Notes: a model not told the origin generated them from the sequence alone. A stretch of DNA of 64,000 bases from Paenibacillus chondroitinus NBRC 15376 (GCF_004000765.1 NZ_BILW01000003.1:1-64000); one strand, 5' to 3'. Positions 19,733-28,435 are shown, counted from the first letter of the stretch. Numbers and translations: made by a program.

Positions 19733-19755
19733 CCTAACGGAATAACAAATCGCAA
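19727..19755 (-). promoter_or_regulatory. Sigma-A promoter of the TetR/Rph-like/Nudix operon
   Basis: On the minus strand TTGCGA and TACAAT are separated by 17 bases. The -10 lies within the operator palindrome. Confidence 0.7.
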
Positions 19756-19770
19756 GCAAAAAAGTTCCAT

Positions 19771-20688
19771 TCAGAAGCCTCCTGACCAATAGATTAGCAC
19801 AGGCAGATACAGAAAGCTGGCTGCCGTCGTCATCGCTACATTGACAGAAACAAGTTCCTTATCGCCCCCGTATTTCTCCATAAGCACGACAGAATTAATA
19901 GCGGAAGGCATGGAGGATTGCACGAATAAAACGGAAGCTTCAAGACCATGAAGACCAAGTAATTTAATGGTCAGTAAAGATAACAGCGGCACACCCACAA
20001 TTCGCATGAGGATAGAAATCCACAGTTCGCGTCGCATGCTCGCGCGCCAGTTTGTTTTTTTGAGCTGCATCCCAAGCATTAGCAAAACGATGGCAGCATA
20101 AGCCCCGCCGATCAGCTCCAAACCGGCATGCAAGCTTTTAGGCAGCGGAATTTTGAATATATACAGGACTAGTCCTATAACAGCCGCATAAATGAGTGGG
20201 TTCTGCAGCATTTTGGCACCGGCTTGCCGCGGACTAAAGGAACTCCGCGAGGCTATGTACATACCAAGAGTATTCACAAGTACGATATGTAGGATGACAT
20301 TCGTGACGCCAATGGCGAAGCCAGCATTTCCAAATGCAAGAAGCAGCAAAGGCAATCCGTAATTATTCGAGTTGGCAAAGATCGTCGTCAGTTCCATGGC
20401 CCGTAAGGATGGCGCGTTAAATCGAAATAATTTTCCAACAGCAAGGGAAGCCGCCCAACAGAGGACAGTCTGAATAACCGTAAATATAGCAATATGAGCA
20501 AAAGAGGAGCTATTTAACTCGCTACTCGATACGGCACTTACAATCAGACATGGTGAAAGCACAAACAGGCTTAAATCTGCCAGCACCTTCGTATCGGGTG
20601 ACTTAAATTTCTGATACAGAAAACCGAGAAAACAAGCAAGCAGAATTGGTACACTTACGGTTCCAAACAAAGTTACATAACTGCTAAT
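19771..20688 (-). CDS. AEC family transporter, probable AUU start
   Basis: A permease of the auxin efflux carrier (AEC) family with about ten membrane segments in two five-helix halves. The N-terminal FGTVSVPILLACFLGFLYQK is typical and the loops are short. AEC proteins export or import organic acids and amino acids; the substrate is unknown. The only canonical start in frame (TTG at 20670) has no ribosome-binding site, whereas GAGGAGG at 20697-20703 is placed 8 bases before an in-frame ATT at 20688, giving six extra residues (SSYVTL) that fit family N-termini. I therefore choose ATT; 305 residues. Confidence 0.8.
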   Translation of the reverse strand: MSSYVTLFGTVSVPILLACFLGFLYQKFKSPDTKVLADLSLFVLSPCLIVSAVSSSELNSSSFAHIAIFTVIQTVLCWAASLAVGKLFRFNAPSLRAMELTTIFANSNNYGLPLLLLAFGNAGFAIGVTNVILHIVLVNTLGMYIASRSSFSPRQAGAKMLQNPLIYAAVIGLVLYIFKIPLPKSLHAGLELIGGAYAAIVLLMLGMQLKKTNWRASMRRELWISILMRIVGVPLLSLLTIKLLGLHGLEASVLFVQSSMPSAINSVVLMEKYGGDKELVSVNVAMTTAASFLYLPVLIYWSGGF

Positions 20689-20967
20689 GACAATGACCTC
20701 CTCTGGTCGAATTCAATTTCGGAATAGCTGTTTCGCCAGTTCATATATCATATATGCAATTCACCTATTGGTCTAATATATAATTGAAATTAACTTTATA
20801 GGTAAAGTTAATAATTGAATCGCAGCAAATTTCAATACCGCATTGGCTGCAGATACAAAAAAAATATTTCCAAAAATTTCTTTGGCAAGTGTTTCAAATA
20901 GTTCCCAAACTGTTTACAGATGAATTATAGCGTTGAAATAAATCATACCGTTGGGAGAGTGCACATT

Positions 20968-21246
20968 ATGCGTATGCGTTCATTCAAAACAAAATTGATT
21001 TTGCTTGTTGCAAGTTCGAGTTTAATGCTTCCAAGTGCCATTAGTGCAGCTACTGAGACTGAGAATATGCCAGCTTATATTTACAATAATGGCTTTATCC
21101 AAACGAATGTACATGGAACTTATGTTCCGGGCTATTATTTAAATGTGGATGAAAATACGGTAGCAGCCTTTATCCCCGGAGGGGTAGGATTAGTTGCCGT
21201 TGATAAAGATGCTGTTTTACCGGAAGGTTCCAGATTTATAGAATAG
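20968..21246 (+). CDS. Small secreted protein, unknown
   Basis: A 92-residue product beginning with a clear signal peptide: basic RMRSFKTK, hydrophobic LILLVASSSLMLP, and cleavage after AISA near residue 25. The mature part of about 67 residues is rich in Tyr, Val and Gly with no cysteine (YIYNNGFIQTNVHGTYVPGYY). I do not recognise it. The start at 20968 is supported by GGGAGAG eight bases upstream. It is monocistronic and faces the yjgB gene across a shared terminator. Confidence 0.7.
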   Translation: MRMRSFKTKLILLVASSSLMLPSAISAATETENMPAYIYNNGFIQTNVHGTYVPGYYLNVDENTVAAFIPGGVGLVAVDKDAVLPEGSRFIE

Positions 21247-21286
21247 GCTATTCCAAGCACAATATGAGCGTTTAATCTTAGACGAT

Positions 21287-21322
21287 AAAAAAACAAAGGG
21301 GCAAACCGCCCCTTTGTTTTTT
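21287..21322. terminator. Bidirectional terminator between the small secreted gene and yjgB
   Basis: AAAAAACAAAGGGGC and GCCCCTTTGTTTTTT pair around a 6-base loop, giving A and T runs on both sides. Confidence 0.92.
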
Positions 21323-21324
21323 AT

Positions 21325-22005
21325 TTAACCTGCCATGTTATTAACCGAATGTTTGGTGTCAAACACGGAAATATGGTCTACTTTCCCACTTGATTTAGGA
21401 ATAATAAATTTTAGTTGAAACATATCGGATGCTTTATAAATATAAATCGTGTCATCCCCGTTTACTTTCGTATCCGATGGCTTTCCAAGCGCTTCTTCGA
21501 TTTGTTTCAGCGTTAATGTTTGCAGCTTTGGATCACTGGAACGAATATCGATAATTTGATCTCCTTTATTGTAGCCAATAACTGCATTTTTCTTAGAGTA
21601 AGTCGCATATATACTGCTCGCAACGACATCAGTATGATCCGCTTTCCCCCAAGCTTTCTCCACATCGTCAATCAATTTAGTTTCTGCAGCAAACTCAATG
21701 CCCGCCACCTTGCCTGACTTCGCTAATTCAAGCATACCTTTAATTTGCTTAGTCGTTTCTGACGATACAGGCGTTACATTCACGTTACCACTAGGCGTAG
21801 GTGTCGGCTTGGATGAAGCTGACGGTACTGCGCTAGGTGCAGCTGAAGGTGTTGATGAAGGTTCTACAACTGGGCTAGGAGATGAGCTAGCTATTGGATC
21901 AGCAGCACTCGCTGCTGGTTTTTCATTTGATGTGCATGCCGTGAACATCAGCATACTCGCTATCAACATAGGATAAACTACTGCTTTATTGCTATACATT
22001 TTCAT
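21325..22005 (-). CDS. YjgB family lipoprotein (DUF4309)
   Basis: A 226-residue lipoprotein. A signal sequence with a lipobox (MFTAC, Cys near residue 24) is followed by a Ser/Pro/Ala-rich low-complexity linker (residues 30-78) and a globular C-terminal domain (85-220). The AKSGKVAGIEF, VEKAWGKAD and DTIYIYKASD segments identify YjgB/DUF4309. The domain also resembles SmpA/OmlA-like folds, but its function is not established. It would be anchored outside the membrane. The ATG follows GAAGG. Confidence 0.82.
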   Translation of the reverse strand: MKMYSNKAVVYPMLIASMLMFTACTSNEKPAASAADPIASSSPSPVVEPSSTPSAAPSAVPSASSKPTPTPSGNVNVTPVSSETTKQIKGMLELAKSGKVAGIEFAAETKLIDDVEKAWGKADHTDVVASSIYATYSKKNAVIGYNKGDQIIDIRSSDPKLQTLTLKQIEEALGKPSDTKVNGDDTIYIYKASDMFQLKFIIPKSSGKVDHISVFDTKHSVNNMAG

Positions 22006-22135
22006 AAGTTGCCTTCTCTCTTATCTGTTTGAATCACTACAAATATTCAGACGATAGAAAGATTTAAATTGTTGCAAAAAATACGGCATGAAGGAACTTA
22101 TGTATGGTTTTCTTTGCAAATGATGGCGAAGTCAT

Positions 22136-23188
22136 TTATTCCATTTTGACATGGACCTGAAAATTTACTTTTAACTTAGGATAGTAGTCTTCTCTCCAGT
22201 TTTCTAATTCATTATAAGGAATTTGATTACGGAAGTGTTGGCCAAATCCGAATATATCTGTTTTGTTTTTTTGAGCTTGCTCAAACAAATTGTAAAATCG
22301 CTTTTCTATCAGGCTCTCAAGATCTCTTTGTATCTGATCATTCGTGACACCTTCATTTTTTTCCAAAACGTCTATTTTTAAAGATAAATCGCTTGCCACC
22401 AACAGTTCGCCAGCTTTCTTTGACGGTTTGATTCGCAATGAACTATTTTCCACCATGATGCTGGCGTAACCCAGGCTCTCTACCTTTCCTTTTGCATGGA
22501 GCTTTTGAAACAAATTCACGAATTGATTTTCACTCGGACTAATTTGTTCGATGATCTTTCCGTTTTTCAATACAGCGGATCCCTCAAAGTTGAATAATGT
22601 ATCTTTTCCAGCATTAACAACCGGAACCGCGATATCTTTCGTATACGAAAACAAGCTCCGATAAACTTCCCATACGCGGGTGGTTGTGATCTCCGGTGCC
22701 CAATCGGCTCCTTTATAGAAATAGTCAATGACTGAGGTTGCATGCGCATCAATTTTTTCATCAATGGATGAAAACATTTTCTCAATATGTTCATCTGTTA
22801 TTGCTAGTAAAGCTATGGAAGGAATTTCCTTGGATTTCATTAAAAAATGAATCATTTCACTAATATCTGCTTTGTCTTTTGAAAAATTGTTTTGAATGAG
22901 AATTAAGCGAACCTGCTTGTAGTACAAGGCATTTTCGGTGTTTGTTTTCAATTGTTCCAAAATACTAGAAACGTTTGTACCTTTGTAAGTGACTGTTCGT
23001 GATAATTTGCTGCCTTTCTCGGTTCTTGGAATATACAAGGTCACTTTGAATTGGTTATCGCTTTCCTTGCGAATCCCAATGATTAAAGGAATGTCACGCT
23101 TATCTATTTCTTTAATATCCCAGCAGCCAACTAGAAGGGTTAGAGACAGAAGAACAACAGTACTCATAAAAAATCTATTTTTTTTCAT
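22136..23188 (-). CDS. Spore germination lipoprotein, Ger(x)C family
   Basis: A 350-residue GerC-type subunit of a germinant receptor. The signal peptide ends in a lipobox (LVGC, Cys at residue 22) followed by WDIKEIDKRDIP, the standard N-terminal motif. The C-terminal segment with FGFGQHFRNQIPYNE is also typical. It is anchored to the outer face of the spore inner membrane and forms a complex with the A and B subunits. It overlaps the end of gerB by 14 bases and is the last gene of the operon. Confidence 0.92.
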   Translation of the reverse strand: MKKNRFFMSTVVLLSLTLLVGCWDIKEIDKRDIPLIIGIRKESDNQFKVTLYIPRTEKGSKLSRTVTYKGTNVSSILEQLKTNTENALYYKQVRLILIQNNFSKDKADISEMIHFLMKSKEIPSIALLAITDEHIEKMFSSIDEKIDAHATSVIDYFYKGADWAPEITTTRVWEVYRSLFSYTKDIAVPVVNAGKDTLFNFEGSAVLKNGKIIEQISPSENQFVNLFQKLHAKGKVESLGYASIMVENSSLRIKPSKKAGELLVASDLSLKIDVLEKNEGVTNDQIQRDLESLIEKRFYNLFEQAQKNKTDIFGFGQHFRNQIPYNELENWREDYYPKLKVNFQVHVKME

Positions 23189-24254
23189 ATGCCAACCGCC
23201 CCTTACCAGCTAAAACACCATAGATTAAAATGGTAAATGGAATGATAACCATTAAAACTGCATTAGCACCTGCACTCCATAACGCACATTTCTCAATCAA
23301 GGCCAGATTTGGAACGGAGATAGCGAAAAGAAAAGCGGTCAGTGAAAAGGCGCAAATCCAATAAGAAGCTTTTTTACTTTGCAAATTGAATAGTTTCTGT
23401 ATGATTTGAAGAATCATCCATAGCATAACCCCATTTAAAATGATGGTGAACCCGACCATTGACAGACCAAAAAACATGGTTTGCTGGTTGAATACAAACC
23501 AATTCATGTCAACGGAATCCGCGGCTTCTTTGGCAGGAAAAAAAATGCTATCGACCGTTTCTGTCCCAAAAATAAAGAGCGAAATATACACAACAGCTAG
23601 ATAGAAGCAGATTACGTAAGCCAATGCTCCAAAAAGTTGCCTGTATGTCAAATTGGTTTTGGAAGGTATAAATCCTAAAAATAAAGACGAAAATCCCATC
23701 AGATAGAGAAAATTGATATTCGTTGCAAAATGAAGAGAGGGCGGTCTAATCGGCAAAGCGTTTCTAAAATCAAAATTGACAAACGAAGTAATAATAACAA
23801 AAGCCACCAAAATGTTAACGATTAGGAAAATAATAACGGAAGAGCGTAAGATCGTCTCTAAACCTTTTATAGCTGTATACGTTGATATGACGAGAAGAAG
23901 AAGTATGATCGCCCAAATAGGTGTCCGAATTAAAAAAATCGAGGCAATGACTTCAGCATGGTGACGAAAACTCATCGCAACCAGCGCAGTTATATTGAGT
24001 GCATAGGGAATTAAAAAAAGGAAAGCAACCCATCTTCCCATTTTCAAATAAACATCAATCAAATCTTTTTCGGGAAAATAGTCTAGTCCTTTCTTGCAAA
24101 TCATCATTAAGCTCAGTAGTAACAATCCATATGAAAGAACCACTCCCCAATGACCGGTTTTCGTTAGCTTATATATGAGACTGGGGTACTGTAAATAACC
24201 GAATCCCATATGAATGATGATAAATACCAATCCAATCTGTAACCTTGAAGTCAA
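23175..24254 (-). CDS. Spore germination permease, GerB family (endospore germination permease)
   Basis: A 359-residue membrane protein with about ten hydrophobic helices, of the GerAB/APC-like permease family, which binds the germinant. It starts with TTG at 24254, overlapping the gerA stop as TTGA; this start is favoured over a longer reading because family N-termini begin with a short polar stretch before the first helix (TSRLQIGLVFIIIHMGFGYLQYP). Confidence 0.9.
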   Translation of the reverse strand: MTSRLQIGLVFIIIHMGFGYLQYPSLIYKLTKTGHWGVVLSYGLLLLSLMMICKKGLDYFPEKDLIDVYLKMGRWVAFLFLIPYALNITALVAMSFRHHAEVIASIFLIRTPIWAIILLLLVISTYTAIKGLETILRSSVIIFLIVNILVAFVIITSFVNFDFRNALPIRPPSLHFATNINFLYLMGFSSLFLGFIPSKTNLTYRQLFGALAYVICFYLAVVYISLFIFGTETVDSIFFPAKEAADSVDMNWFVFNQQTMFFGLSMVGFTIILNGVMLWMILQIIQKLFNLQSKKASYWICAFSLTAFLFAISVPNLALIEKCALWSAGANAVLMVIIPFTILIYGVLAGKGRLAYEKK

Positions 24255-25564
24255 CTTGTGTCGCCCTTTCCTTTTATGCGAAATGTCATATACGGAATAT
24301 CGCATGACGTTAAGCTCGCCAAATAAATGCAAACAAACGTTAGACCTACAAATACTCCAAGAATACCGAAGACAGATGCCAATATTAAAATGGGGTACTT
24401 TAATGCACGAATGTACAAGGAATTTTGTACGCCTATGACGGATGAACTTGCTATCAGCATCGCGGTAATTACAATAACTAATAAATTACTGACTAATTTC
24501 GCTTCCACCATGGCCTGGCCAAGTATGATTCCTCCAACCATGGTAATTGCGGGACCAACGCTTTTCGGAAGTCTCACAATCGCTTCAATGATTAAGTCGA
24601 CGATCACGACCATGGCTAGAGTTTCTATGATGGGTGTTAATGGAATGCCTTCTCTACTTTCAGAGATAAAAAAGGCGAGATCAATTTTTAAAACATCAGG
24701 GTTAACTGACGTTAAGGCAACATACAACGCGGGCAGAATTAGCGTTGCCAACGTTCCCAATCCCCTTAATATTCGAATCATCAGTGACAACCCGTGAGGG
24801 AAATTGCGATCGTTTACAGTACTCAACATATCCAAAAAGAGATGAGGAAAAACAAGTGCGAAGGGATAATTATCTAAAAAAAGAACAATTCTGTTCTTTT
24901 TTAAAGAGTCAATGGCCTGATTCGGAATTTCCGTTGAGAATAGATAACTAACGGGATTGAACTTGCGCTGACCAAAATGCTTATTCAGATCATCAACCGT
25001 TTCAATATCCGCTTCAATCCGTTTTAAAAGCAGATCCACTTTTTCAATAAGCGTACTTGACGCTTTTCCTTTAATGTAGAGCATTGAAATTCTTCGCTTA
25101 GCCAGTTCTCCAACTTGATAAGAACAATGGCACAGACGTTCCGTGCTCAACCACTTTCTTAGTAACCCTACGTTTATATCAATATCCTCACCAAAAGCAT
25201 CCATAGGACCAAGAATGATACTTTCATTATTGGGCTGATCAATGCTTCGGCTTAAGTTGCGACTGACTGGTTCCAGAACAGCATTGTTCTCCTTATCGGA
25301 CAAAAGTACTAATTTGCCTTCTACAACTGCTTTAATAATTTGATCCGTATCTACGTCAAGTTGATCACTGAGGTTCGTGAATAAGTCATGAACGGTTGAT
25401 GACATTTTCGCCATTTGCCGAATATACAAATTTGATTTCGTAAAATCTATCAGCGTTTTAAAACCTATAAGAAATATGGCTGTTTGATCAAATTGCTCTT
25501 CCTGAATGAAGAAATCATCATGGTCAGCAAATATGGATTTAATTACCTGAACCGAATTAAGCAT
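24251..25564 (-). CDS. Spore germination protein, GerA family
   Basis: A 437-residue GerAA-type subunit. A soluble N-terminal half (about 1-250) includes LGPMDAFGEDIDINVGLLR and the RRISMLYIKGKA region. A C-terminal half with about five membrane helices contains the conserved SREGIPLTPIIE motif. It is somewhat shorter than most family members at both ends, but the core is complete. It is first in a gerA-gerB-gerC operon with a sigma-G-like promoter, so it is expected in the forespore. The ribosome-binding site is weak. Confidence 0.92.
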   Translation of the reverse strand: MLNSVQVIKSIFADHDDFFIQEEQFDQTAIFLIGFKTLIDFTKSNLYIRQMAKMSSTVHDLFTNLSDQLDVDTDQIIKAVVEGKLVLLSDKENNAVLEPVSRNLSRSIDQPNNESIILGPMDAFGEDIDINVGLLRKWLSTERLCHCSYQVGELAKRRISMLYIKGKASSTLIEKVDLLLKRIEADIETVDDLNKHFGQRKFNPVSYLFSTEIPNQAIDSLKKNRIVLFLDNYPFALVFPHLFLDMLSTVNDRNFPHGLSLMIRILRGLGTLATLILPALYVALTSVNPDVLKIDLAFFISESREGIPLTPIIETLAMVVIVDLIIEAIVRLPKSVGPAITMVGGIILGQAMVEAKLVSNLLVIVITAMLIASSSVIGVQNSLYIRALKYPILILASVFGILGVFVGLTFVCIYLASLTSCDIPYMTFRIKGKGDTS

Positions 25565-25594
25565 AAATTAAACCCCTAATGTTAGACATGGTCA

Positions 25595-25625
25595 TAGTTT
25601 GAGCGGTGCTTGGAACTTTTATGCA
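25595..25625 (-). promoter_or_regulatory. Candidate sigma-G promoter of the ger operon
   Basis: The minus strand reads TGCATA, 18 bases, then CAAACTA, close to the sigma-G consensus (GHATR, 17-18, CATWHTA) with one mismatch in the -10. It lies about 30 bases before the gerA start. Confidence 0.55.
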
Positions 25626-25663
25626 AATTATAGGCTCAGACGTACCATAAAATCTCGCAGAAA

Positions 25664-25686
25664 AGGCAGCCGATAGTCGGCTGCCT
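25664..25686 (-). terminator. Terminator behind the quinone reductase gene
   Basis: A perfect 10-bp stem (AGGCAGCCGA / TCGGCTGCCT, 3-base loop) followed by TTTTCTG on the minus strand. The stretch from 25687 to 25838 between it and the gene shows nothing else. Confidence 0.7.
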
Positions 25687-25838
25687 CGTGACATGCGCAA
25701 ACGAGCGATAGCGCTGCCGTATGCGATTTCCTGATCACATTTTGTATTTTCACCCTAAGTGGGGAATATTACATATCATAATTTCAAATGTGGGGGTTTA
25801 GAAGTGGAACAATATTAAAACAACGGCAGCCACTACGG

Positions 25839-26426
25839 TTAACCGTCTACGGTTTTGAAATAGTCATAAACCTTCTTTAATTTCTGCTGCTGTTTGCCGC
25901 GTGGGCTTTCCATACTGCCAAATTCAAAAAACTTTACCTTTTTAATCCCTACATAGTTAAAGAGTGCTTTTTTCATTAAAACTTTATGTGCGTTATTTAG
26001 CCAATACAACGGATATAAGACCGGTCCCTTCATACTTGAAATACACACCACCGACTTCCCTTTCAGAAGCCCTTCCGGCAACATCCCGCCCTTATCCTTA
26101 TAGGCAAAACCCGAAGCAAACATCTGGTCGATATAGCCCATAAGCATGGCTGGAGGCCGCCCCCACCAGATCGGATAGACAAACACAATTTTGTCCGCCC
26201 AGCTGAGTTGCTCCCTGTAAATGGCAAGATCAGGGTCGGCGTGCATATCTCTCCTACGCTTCTGTTCATTAAAAACTAGGACCGGATTAAATCCCTCCTC
26301 ATATAGATCCAAGACCCTCACTTCACTAATTTTCGGATTTTCACTGCTTCCTTGGACGACTTTCTGTAAAAAGGCATAACTTAAACTGCGATGATTGGGA
26401 TGCGTGTAAATAATCAACGTTTTCAT
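25839..26426 (-). CDS. NAD(P)H quinone oxidoreductase, flavodoxin-like fold
   Basis: A 195-residue flavoprotein of the NAD(P)H dehydrogenase (quinone) family (PF02525). It has the nucleotide-binding start LIIYTHPNHRSLSYAFLQ, the FVYPIWWGRPPAMLMGYID active-site loop and the FNYVG tail. It performs two-electron reduction of quinones or nitro compounds. It is divergent from a MarR regulator across 119 bases that carry inverted and direct repeats, so it is very likely that regulator's target. Confidence 0.88.
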   Translation of the reverse strand: MKTLIIYTHPNHRSLSYAFLQKVVQGSSENPKISEVRVLDLYEEGFNPVLVFNEQKRRRDMHADPDLAIYREQLSWADKIVFVYPIWWGRPPAMLMGYIDQMFASGFAYKDKGGMLPEGLLKGKSVVCISSMKGPVLYPLYWLNNAHKVLMKKALFNYVGIKKVKFFEFGSMESPRGKQQQKLKKVYDYFKTVDG

Positions 26427-26441
26427 TCCAACACTCCTTTA

Positions 26442-26513
26442 CTTATCTTTTGATAAGCAAATCGTAGCACACTCCGTTTTTAGTTGTCAAATGATAATTG
26501 TTTATTGATAATT
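26442..26513. promoter_or_regulatory. Candidate MarR operator region
   Basis: Between the divergent genes lie a perfect inverted repeat (CTTATC-TTTT-GATAAG, 26442-26457) and a direct repeat TGATAATT at 26492 and 26506, one and a half turns apart. All share the TGATAA core, typical of MarR sites that control both flanking genes. Confidence 0.55.
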
Positions 26514-26545
26514 ATTTTGTTATTATTTTTATACGAGGTGATCAT

Positions 26546-26974
26546 GTGGAGAACAATGTCCTATTTCAGAAATTCGTGTCCTTCACGGCCGCAGTCCACC
26601 AAGTAACGCATGAGATGACCAAAGATGTGAGATCAGAGTCGCTTACTCCCGTTCAATATAAGATTCTAGAATACATTTCCGTCAGCCAGCCCGTTACACT
26701 CAGTGAAATCAGTGACTGCATGCATATGTCCATGCCAAACACGAGCCGTGAGCTTAGAAAACTAAGTGAAAAGCAATTGTGCGAGAAGGTTACCGATGCC
26801 GAAGACCGTCGCAAACAATCGATCCGTCTCTCGAAAGAAGGAAGTGCGATGATGGGCGACATTTTTCAGCGAGTTGAAGCTCAATTCGTCCAGAAAATCG
26901 GAAACGTATCCAAAGAAGAATTGAAAGAGATCGAACATGCGCTGGATGTTTTGATGAGCAGGGTATTTTCTTAA
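26546..26974 (+). CDS. MarR family regulator
   Basis: A 142-residue MarR-type winged-helix protein. The DNA-binding part (about 35-100) contains ISDCMHMSMPNTSRELRKL and the DAEDRRKQSIRLSKEG wing. It starts with GTG at 26546, chosen because GAGGTGAT lies just upstream and the preceding AT-rich 16 codons are part of the promoter. It is divergent from a quinone reductase. No redox cysteine cluster of the OhrR or MhqR kind is evident. Confidence 0.87.
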   Translation: MENNVLFQKFVSFTAAVHQVTHEMTKDVRSESLTPVQYKILEYISVSQPVTLSEISDCMHMSMPNTSRELRKLSEKQLCEKVTDAEDRRKQSIRLSKEGSAMMGDIFQRVEAQFVQKIGNVSKEELKEIEHALDVLMSRVFS

Positions 26975-26986
26975 ATGAAATGCGCA

Positions 26987-27027
26987 AAAAGCCGCTTACG
27001 GGAAATTAGTTTCCGCAAGCGGCTTTT
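26987..27027. terminator. Bidirectional terminator between MarR and HxlR genes
   Basis: AAAAGCCGCTT and AAGCGGCTTTT pair around a second stem (GCGGAAAC/GGGAAAtt type), with A and T runs on either side. Confidence 0.85.
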
Positions 27028-27040
27028 CGTTTTGAATTAT

Positions 27041-27409
27041 TTAGTGCGTTTTCGTATCATGGACGTCATTCGTTTTGTTTATAAAATCGATGTGGTGAAA
27101 CCCCCACCCGCACATATCGGTCAGAATAGCGCTTAATGTTTTTCCATGCTCAGAAAGAGAATATTCCACTTTTGGAGGAATCGTCTGAAACACTTGCCGA
27201 ACGATGAGCTTATCTTTCTCCAATTCACGGAGCTGGTTCGTAAGCATCCCTTGCGTGACTTCGGGGAGCAAACGTCTCAATTCACCGAACCGTTTGGTCC
27301 CCCCTTTCATCAAAATAAACAATATCAAAGGCTTCCATTTCCCGCCTATCATTTGTAAAGTGGTCACGATTCCCTGTGTTCGATACGATTGATTTTTATC
27401 AACATCCAT
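27041..27409 (-). CDS. HxlR family regulator
   Basis: A 122-residue HxlR/YodB-type winged-helix protein with the family opening MIGGKWKPLILFILMKGGTK and the VTQGMLTNQLRELE recognition helix. YodB-type members sense quinones and diamide through a conserved N-terminal Cys; here no Cys precedes the helix-turn-helix, and the only one is C-terminal in MCGWG, so the sensing mode may differ. It is divergent from a second flavodoxin-fold oxidoreductase. Confidence 0.88.
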   Translation of the reverse strand: MDVDKNQSYRTQGIVTTLQMIGGKWKPLILFILMKGGTKRFGELRRLLPEVTQGMLTNQLRELEKDKLIVRQVFQTIPPKVEYSLSEHGKTLSAILTDMCGWGFHHIDFINKTNDVHDTKTH

Positions 27410-27480
27410 GTTTGCAACTCCTTTTTTACCGCAACATCTGAAGCTCTTACTCCGACTTTACCAAAGTATTCTGAATTTCG

Positions 27481-27572
27481 TAAGTACTATATTATTTCGT
27501 ACTTAGTATGGTTAAACGTACTATTCCAATGTCCTATAGATCCTAATTGTACGATTTTCCAGACTTAGTATG
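27481..27572. promoter_or_regulatory. Candidate HxlR operator repeats
   Basis: A perfect inverted repeat TAAGTAC (27481) / GTACTTA (27499), 11-base spacer, is followed by a second copy of the 10-mer ACTTAGTATG (27501 and again 27563). GTAC/TAGTA half-sites are typical of HxlR/YodB operators. Confidence 0.6.
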
Positions 27573-27662
27573 AAAAAAGAGCGTACTTTTCAAATATTTC
27601 TTTTGACTCAATAATGGAGGTGTTGTAGTCAAACTAACTTGTTGGATCCAGGAGGATTAAAA

Positions 27663-28199
27663 ATGAAAACCATGGTAATCGTAGCCCACCCGAATTTAGA
27701 GACATCCCGTGCAAATCGAGCATTGATGCTTGAACTTCGTAAACATCCGAACTTCCATGTTCGAAACTTATATCAGGAGTATTCAAATTGGAAGTTTGAC
27801 ATTGAGAAGGAGCAACAATTACTTTTAGCCTATGATCGGATTGTTTTACAATTTCCATTGTACTGGTACAGTTGTCCGCCCCTTTTAAAAAAATGGTTCG
27901 ATGATGTATTCACGTATGGCTGGGCTTATGGTCCGGGAGGTAATAATTTGCTTGGTAAAGAATTTATTGTTGCAACAACAACAGGGGGTACGGAGAACTG
28001 TTATCGAGCAGGTGGAGACAATTGGTTCACAATCAGTGAGTTTTTAAAACCTATCCAGCGAACGATTACAAAATGCAATGGAACTTATCTCCCTGCTTTT
28101 GTAACCTATGGAGCAACTGCTCAGGATAACGATCTCTCTCAAGAAGCTACAAGATATGTAGAACATATTCAAACTTATTCAAACTTGCTTATACATTAA
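27663..28199 (+). CDS. NAD(P)H-dependent oxidoreductase, flavodoxin-like fold
   Basis: A 178-residue quinone reductase-like flavoprotein of the same family as the gene at 25839-26426 but of the KefF/YwrO subgroup. It has the MVIVAHPNLETSRANRALM start, the LQFPLYWYSCPPLLKKWFDDV loop and the TTTGGTENCY segment. The ATG at 27663 follows AGGAGG by 8 bases; an upstream in-frame ATG has no ribosome-binding site. The HxlR regulator is divergent from it and probably derepresses it on quinone or electrophile stress. Confidence 0.88.
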   Translation: MKTMVIVAHPNLETSRANRALMLELRKHPNFHVRNLYQEYSNWKFDIEKEQQLLLAYDRIVLQFPLYWYSCPPLLKKWFDDVFTYGWAYGPGGNNLLGKEFIVATTTGGTENCYRAGGDNWFTISEFLKPIQRTITKCNGTYLPAFVTYGATAQDNDLSQEATRYVEHIQTYSNLLIH

Positions 28200-28435
28200 G
28201 GCTGCAACAACATGACATAGAAACCTTGCCCCTCTTCAAGCCAATGACATCACAGCAACCTTGCGATTTCTCATGATCTTTGCCTCCATCTTTTCCATCA
28301 TTCTAAGACATTAGACCATGCAAATCGGAAAAGGTTGCTTATTTTTCCAATCTTAGCTTAGCACCTTGGTCATTATCAAATCGATTTGCTCATCATCACC
28401 CATATAAAAGGAGTGGGCATTAGTTCAAATAAAAA

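Noticed and set aside
28200-28430. Possible small gene between the oxidoreductase and murA
   Set aside because: Only a 16-codon frame without a ribosome-binding site was seen.
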